This document shows, in pieces, positions 14,209-17,067 of a stretch of 17,067 bases of DNA. This DNA comes from Planctomycetaceae bacterium (GTDB taxonomy: Bacteria > Planctomycetota > Planctomycetia > Planctomycetales > Planctomycetaceae). The notes beneath the pieces are model-generated. The model did not search any database and was not told the DNA's origin. It saw only the letters and a program-made list of their open reading frames with translations. The translations under genes and the position numbers were made by a program. The stretch is taken from the NCBI GenBank assembly GCA_020426425.1, contig JAGQQB010000022.1:1-17067 (forward strand), given 5' to 3'. Within the stretch, counting starts at the first letter, position 1. The number at the start of each line of letters is the position of its first letter.

Positions 14209-14982
14209 CTACCGTGCGAACCCATATGCGGGATTTCGCTGATCAAAGTCTGCGTCGCTTAGCCGGATGTTCGGTCGAATCTCACTGAACGTGTATTCCT
14301 CGATCAGTGGCGGCGTGTCCTGCGGAGACTTTGGAAAGCCGTAGTTCTCGATCCGAATGGGGAATCGTGATCGTTTGTCGATGTACAACCGGGTCACGTG
14401 AAACGGGAATTGCTTGCGTGGTCGAGGATGCGAACTCTCAATCGCTTCACATGCAACGTTGCCCATTCGGGCATCGGGGTAGTACTTCACATCAATCTCG
14501 CCGTATTTCGACTCGAATTCCCATTGATCGATGACGAGCTGCAGCATGCGACGCATGCCAAGGTCGGTGATGGGGTGTCGGTTCTCGGCTTTGACAGTGG
14601 CGTCATCGACGGCGAGCGAAACGGTCCCCACAAGCGACTTCAGTCCCGATCCTTCACGGGCGAGCAGTTTGTTCTGGTTGACCCCGTGAACGTACAGGAT
14701 CTCGCGCCCAGCATTGGGTTGTTCGAAATGCAGATACACGCTGAAGGGTTTTTCACGCAACTTCATCGTCATCTGCTGTGCGACGAACTGCTGTCCCACC
14801 CATTCGCGTTTGGTGAACTTTGCCTGATAGTCGTTGACGGCTTCCAGTGCCTGCATCGACTCCTGCGCGAGTCGGATGGCTGGCACCAGAGGATGCTCGC
14901 CCATCTCCCCTTGCGCGAACAGATTCGCGCAGCACCCCAGCCACAGGATCGCAGTCAGATACGTTGTGCGGTGGTAGGGCAT
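14209..14982 (-). CDS. Exported DUF1571 protein
   Basis: This 257-residue protein has a signal peptide (hydrophobic 8-22, likely cleavage near LFA-Q). The remainder matches what I recall of DUF1571, a family seen mainly in planctomycetes, with recognisable stretches AVNDYQAKFTKRE (48-60), REKPFSVYLHFEQPNAGRE (76-94) and the C-terminal DFDQRNPAYGF (245-255). The strand-rich sequence with aromatic 'F-x-Q-P' patches suggests a LolA-like lipid-binding fold, but that is inference. The start at 14982 is supported by AGGAGGA (complement of 14991-14997), 8 bases upstream. An in-frame ATG at 15183 would overlap the upstream gene and has no support. It is the last gene of a likely operon with the two exported proteins at 15101 and 15685. 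Confidence 0.87.
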   Translation of the reverse strand: MPYHRTTYLTAILWLGCCANLFAQGEMGEHPLVPAIRLAQESMQALEAVNDYQAKFTKREWVGQQFVAQQMTMKLREKPFSVYLHFEQPNAGREILYVHGVNQNKLLAREGSGLKSLVGTVSLAVDDATVKAENRHPITDLGMRRMLQLVIDQWEFESKYGEIDVKYYPDARMGNVACEAIESSHPRPRKQFPFHVTRLYIDKRSRFPIRIENYGFPKSPQDTPPLIEEYTFSEIRPNIRLSDADFDQRNPAYGFAR

Positions 14983-15100
14983 TGGTCGATTCCTCCTGAG
15001 ACCCGACGATGTGGCCGATGCGTGACGCTGCGACGATTCCTCCCGTACTCGCAGAGCCGCACTGTCTCCATGCAGTTTAACAAATGCAAGCACAATCGAC

Positions 15101-15628
15101 CTAAGGACTGAGGGCTTTGACGTGTTTTTCCACTTCGTTGATTTCGTTGAGCGAGATCGCCGACAGCGTGACTCCGGCCACACCCAGCAGCAGGAACGAG
15201 GTATTCAGTGGATCCAGATAGCCGAACTGGCCTCGGACCGTGGGATCGCCCGCGACTAACCGCAAGTCGTTGACGGCGCCGGGAGGAGCAATCTGTGGAC
15301 TCCACAAGCGTAACTGATGCGGCTGTCCCGCCACTTCAAGTACATAGAGGCCGCTCTTCATCCCGGCGAAGCGGAACTCTCCTTGATCTGCGGTGATCGC
15401 TTGCCCCTGTTCCTGGTCCCCTTTGCGAATTCGCAATGAGGCTCCTTCAACAGGGCGACCTTGCGAGTCGAGCACCCGACCCTGCAGCTGACCGTCACGG
15501 GTCAAAGAGATGTCTTTGGCTGCGGAAGTTGCGACGGGACGATCTGCCGCAAGCAGCGGGGGCGGCACGAGCAGCAATGCCGCCGTGGCCAGCACGATGC
15601 TGGTGGTGAGTCGCGATTTGTTGAGCAT
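15101..15628 (-). CDS. Exported carboxypeptidase-regulatory-like domain protein
   Basis: This 175-residue protein has a signal peptide (hydrophobic 10-26, probable cut after LLA at 25-27) and one beta-sandwich of the carboxypeptidase-regulatory-like family. That domain runs from about 45 to 105, with GRVLDSQGRPVEGASLRIR (50-68) and the typical GEFRFAGMKSGLYVLEV close (83-99). A second hydrophobic segment (about 142-160) could anchor it in a membrane, leaving a short acidic/basic tail. Such domains usually bind or present partner proteins and are not catalytic. GGAG (complement of 15635-15638) lies 6 bases before the ATG. It is 56 bases downstream of the peptidase and 118 upstream of the DUF1571 gene, all on the minus strand. 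Confidence 0.85.
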   Translation of the reverse strand: MLNKSRLTTSIVLATAALLLVPPPLLAADRPVATSAAKDISLTRDGQLQGRVLDSQGRPVEGASLRIRKGDQEQGQAITADQGEFRFAGMKSGLYVLEVAGQPHQLRLWSPQIAPPGAVNDLRLVAGDPTVRGQFGYLDPLNTSFLLLGVAGVTLSAISLNEINEVEKHVKALSP

Positions 15629-15684
15629 GGGAAACTCCGTTTGAACTTGCTCGCGTCACCGCCTGTGACGCGTTGGGAAGTGAA

Positions 15685-16491
15685 TCACTTCCAGTGCCGT
15701 ATATGTTGGACCAGACGTTCTTCTGTGTTGACCACATCGCTGAGCAGACGATCTCCCAGCAATCCCGCGGCGCGACCGGCCTGAACGTCCGCCAGATATT
15801 CATGAAACTGTTGCCGCACATCCTCGGGACCATGCAACATGAAATGCACCCAGGCCCAGCTTTCGCGATAGTCCGCCCCATCCATCTCTGAGAGCTTTGT
15901 CTTGTTCTGTAACCGTTTCAGGTCCGGTTTCCAGCCGAAAAGAATCCGCCGCTTCAACTCACCCTGGTGAGGATTCGCACGGATCCGATCCTTTGCCAAC
16001 ACTTCGAAATATTCGGCCAGCCCTTCGTCGAGCCACATTGGTACAAAGGGGAGTGCGTTGTGCAGCACCGCATGTGTCCCCTCATGCCGCACATCTTTCT
16101 CGTAGCCCCAGTGCCGATACACATACACCCGAGCACGGTCGTCCCCTTTCACAAACAACGCCGGTCGCGATGCCCCTTCTGGAACTCGAATGCGTAGATA
16201 TTCCTGATACGTCGACTTGCCACGAAATAGATGGAACTCGACGATCCCGGTTCCCGGCTTGAGCTGTAGCGTGGTCAAGACGTCTGATTGCAGTCCATCG
16301 AGATCATTCAGCAGCTGATCTGCCCCTGACTTGCCGAGCGAAAACTCCGACCGCAGGATGAGCCCATCGCGTTCACGGACATCGGTCCATTCGCACTGCG
16401 CAGATGCCGTCACCAGACAGAGGACTCCCGCCACACTCACTCCGAAGAGGGCATGTCGCAGCGGCGAGCAAGCTGTCACACTGGGGGGCAT
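15685..16491 (-). CDS. Exported DUF1570/peptidase-MA-like gluzincin metallopeptidase
   Basis: This 268-residue protein is a probable zinc metallopeptidase exported by a signal peptide (hydrophobic 13-30, likely cut after ASA at 29-31). The zinc motif is HEGTH (136-140), with His136 and His140 as ligands and Glu137 as catalytic base. The third ligand is likely Glu156 in LDEGLAEYFE (154-163), the gluzincin arrangement. The N-terminal part (38-95) resembles the DUF1570 fold. It is smaller than many peptidase-MA proteins but the active site is intact. The ATG at 16491 has no clear ribosome site, though the signal peptide supports it. It is the first gene of a likely operon with the two exported proteins downstream. 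Whether it cleaves them or other envelope proteins is unknown. Confidence 0.85.
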   Translation of the reverse strand: MPPSVTACSPLRHALFGVSVAGVLCLVTASAQCEWTDVRERDGLILRSEFSLGKSGADQLLNDLDGLQSDVLTTLQLKPGTGIVEFHLFRGKSTYQEYLRIRVPEGASRPALFVKGDDRARVYVYRHWGYEKDVRHEGTHAVLHNALPFVPMWLDEGLAEYFEVLAKDRIRANPHQGELKRRILFGWKPDLKRLQNKTKLSEMDGADYRESWAWVHFMLHGPEDVRQQFHEYLADVQAGRAAGLLGDRLLSDVVNTEERLVQHIRHWK

Positions 16492-16791
16492 GAGGGGATT
16501 GCGTAAACGTCTCGGGGTATATCCTGGCAGAAACCGGCAGGAATTGCGGGTCGGAGTGGTACCCGAATCAGCGGAATCGGGTCAATACGGAGTTGGGCGT
16601 TGAAGGGGCCGCGGCCCGCGTTGAGCGTTGAGACCCGCTGCAAGTCTGTCGAGAGTCTGTGGCACGATTGCCAAGACGGAGGAACTCAGTAGCCGCCTCC
16701 AACGGCCGACGGCTGACGGCTGACGACCACTGGCCGATCCCATACACTGCGGCGAGACACGATCATCTCCCTGCAACCCTGAGCCTTTGTC
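16492..16791. other. Divergent intergenic region, no gene seen
   Basis: The 300-base gap separates the peptidase and isomerase starts and should hold both promoters. It contains a small imperfect hairpin (16561-16582; ACCCGA/TCGGGT stem), three copies of GCGTTGA (16597-16603, 16618-16624, 16625-16631) around a GGGCCGCGGCCC-type palindrome, and the second copy of the 12-mer GCTGACGGCTGA (16712-16723). I could not place promoters reliably. Confidence 0.6.
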
Positions 16792-17067
16792 ATGTCCCAG
16801 AATCCGCAGATCATACTCAGTGCCTTTGCCGATGAGGCGGCGAATCAGAAGACGGCGATCGAACAGTTCGCCGTTCTCGCGGCACTGGGGCTGACGCACT
16901 ACAGCCCCCGTTTCGTCGATGTCACCGGCAGCGGCGCCGTAAAACATGTTGTCGACTTGGACGATGCCGAACTCGGGCGACTCAAGGAGTTGCAGGATCA
17001 ATACGGACTGACGGTCACCAGCATTGGATCACGACTGGGGAAGGTGAAGCTGCTCGACCGGGAGGAT
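16792..17067 (+). CDS. Sugar phosphate isomerase/epimerase-like protein (5' part)
   Basis: Only the first 92 codons are present and the frame is open to the window edge. The peptide opens MSQNPQIILSAFADEA and continues with a beta-alpha pattern (FAVLAALGLTHYSPRFVDV, then LDDAELGRLKELQDQYGLTV), as in xylose-isomerase-like TIM barrels of the sugar phosphate isomerase/epimerase family. Acting on sugars or sugar-derived cyclitols is the usual role, but substrates in this family are varied and the metal-site residues lie beyond the edge. The ATG at 16792 has only a weak GAG upstream. It is divergent from the gluzincin peptidase across 300 bases. A longer frame on the opposite strand (16582-17001) is judged a shadow. 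Confidence 0.8.
   Translation, partial: MSQNPQIILSAFADEAANQKTAIEQFAVLAALGLTHYSPRFVDVTGSGAVKHVVDLDDAELGRLKELQDQYGLTVTSIGSRLGKVKLLDRED

Noticed and set aside
16582..17001. 139-codon minus-strand frame near the right edge
   Set aside because: It overlaps the start of the isomerase-like gene and has no recognisable features.

Overview
The window is moderately GC-rich bacterial chromosome and most resembles a planctomycete (phylum Planctomycetota). This rests on the gene set: a secreted sulfatase with the formylglycine motif, DUF1571 and DUF1570-like secreted proteins, an MJ0042-type zinc ribbon on a membrane-anchored protein, a small leucine-rich-repeat membrane protein, and short repeat-rich intergenic stretches. 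This is a judgement from protein families. No rRNA, tRNA, CRISPR array or complete mobile element was seen.

Layout. (1) 158-2670, minus: a two-component pair, an OmpR-type response regulator followed by a histidine kinase with a 4-base overlap. Positions 1-157 hold nothing I can support. (2) 2671-2999: a repeat-rich gap with four GGTTGA hexamers, a 30-bp imperfect tandem repeat, a large palindromic (REP-like) element and a hairpin. (3) 3000-4367, minus: an exported thioredoxin-fold-like protein without a CxxC motif. (4) 4625-5947, plus: an asparagine-synthase-like ATP pyrophosphatase without the glutaminase cysteine. (5) 6353-10737, plus: a HlyD-type membrane fusion protein, a secreted sulfatase and a zinc-ribbon membrane protein. 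(6) 10844-11509, minus: an LRR membrane protein. (7) 11703-14149, plus: a tightly linked TVP38/TMEM64 membrane protein and a mercuric-reductase-like flavoprotein disulfide reductase. (8) 14209-16491, minus: a likely operon of three exported proteins (gluzincin peptidase, carboxypeptidase-regulatory-like protein, DUF1571 protein). (9) 16792 to the right edge, plus: the 5' part of a sugar phosphate isomerase/epimerase-like gene.

The genes form several small independent units, not one obvious system. Three units show clear functional coupling: the kinase/regulator pair, the TVP38/disulfide-reductase pair and the three-gene secretome operon. The more unusual points are the aspartate-rich, calcium-loop-like segment in the kinase sensor domain, the regularly spaced hexamers upstream of the regulator, the glutaminase-dead synthetase, and the split form of a protein pair that is fused in other bacteria. 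I found no strong evidence for a wholly new multi-gene system.
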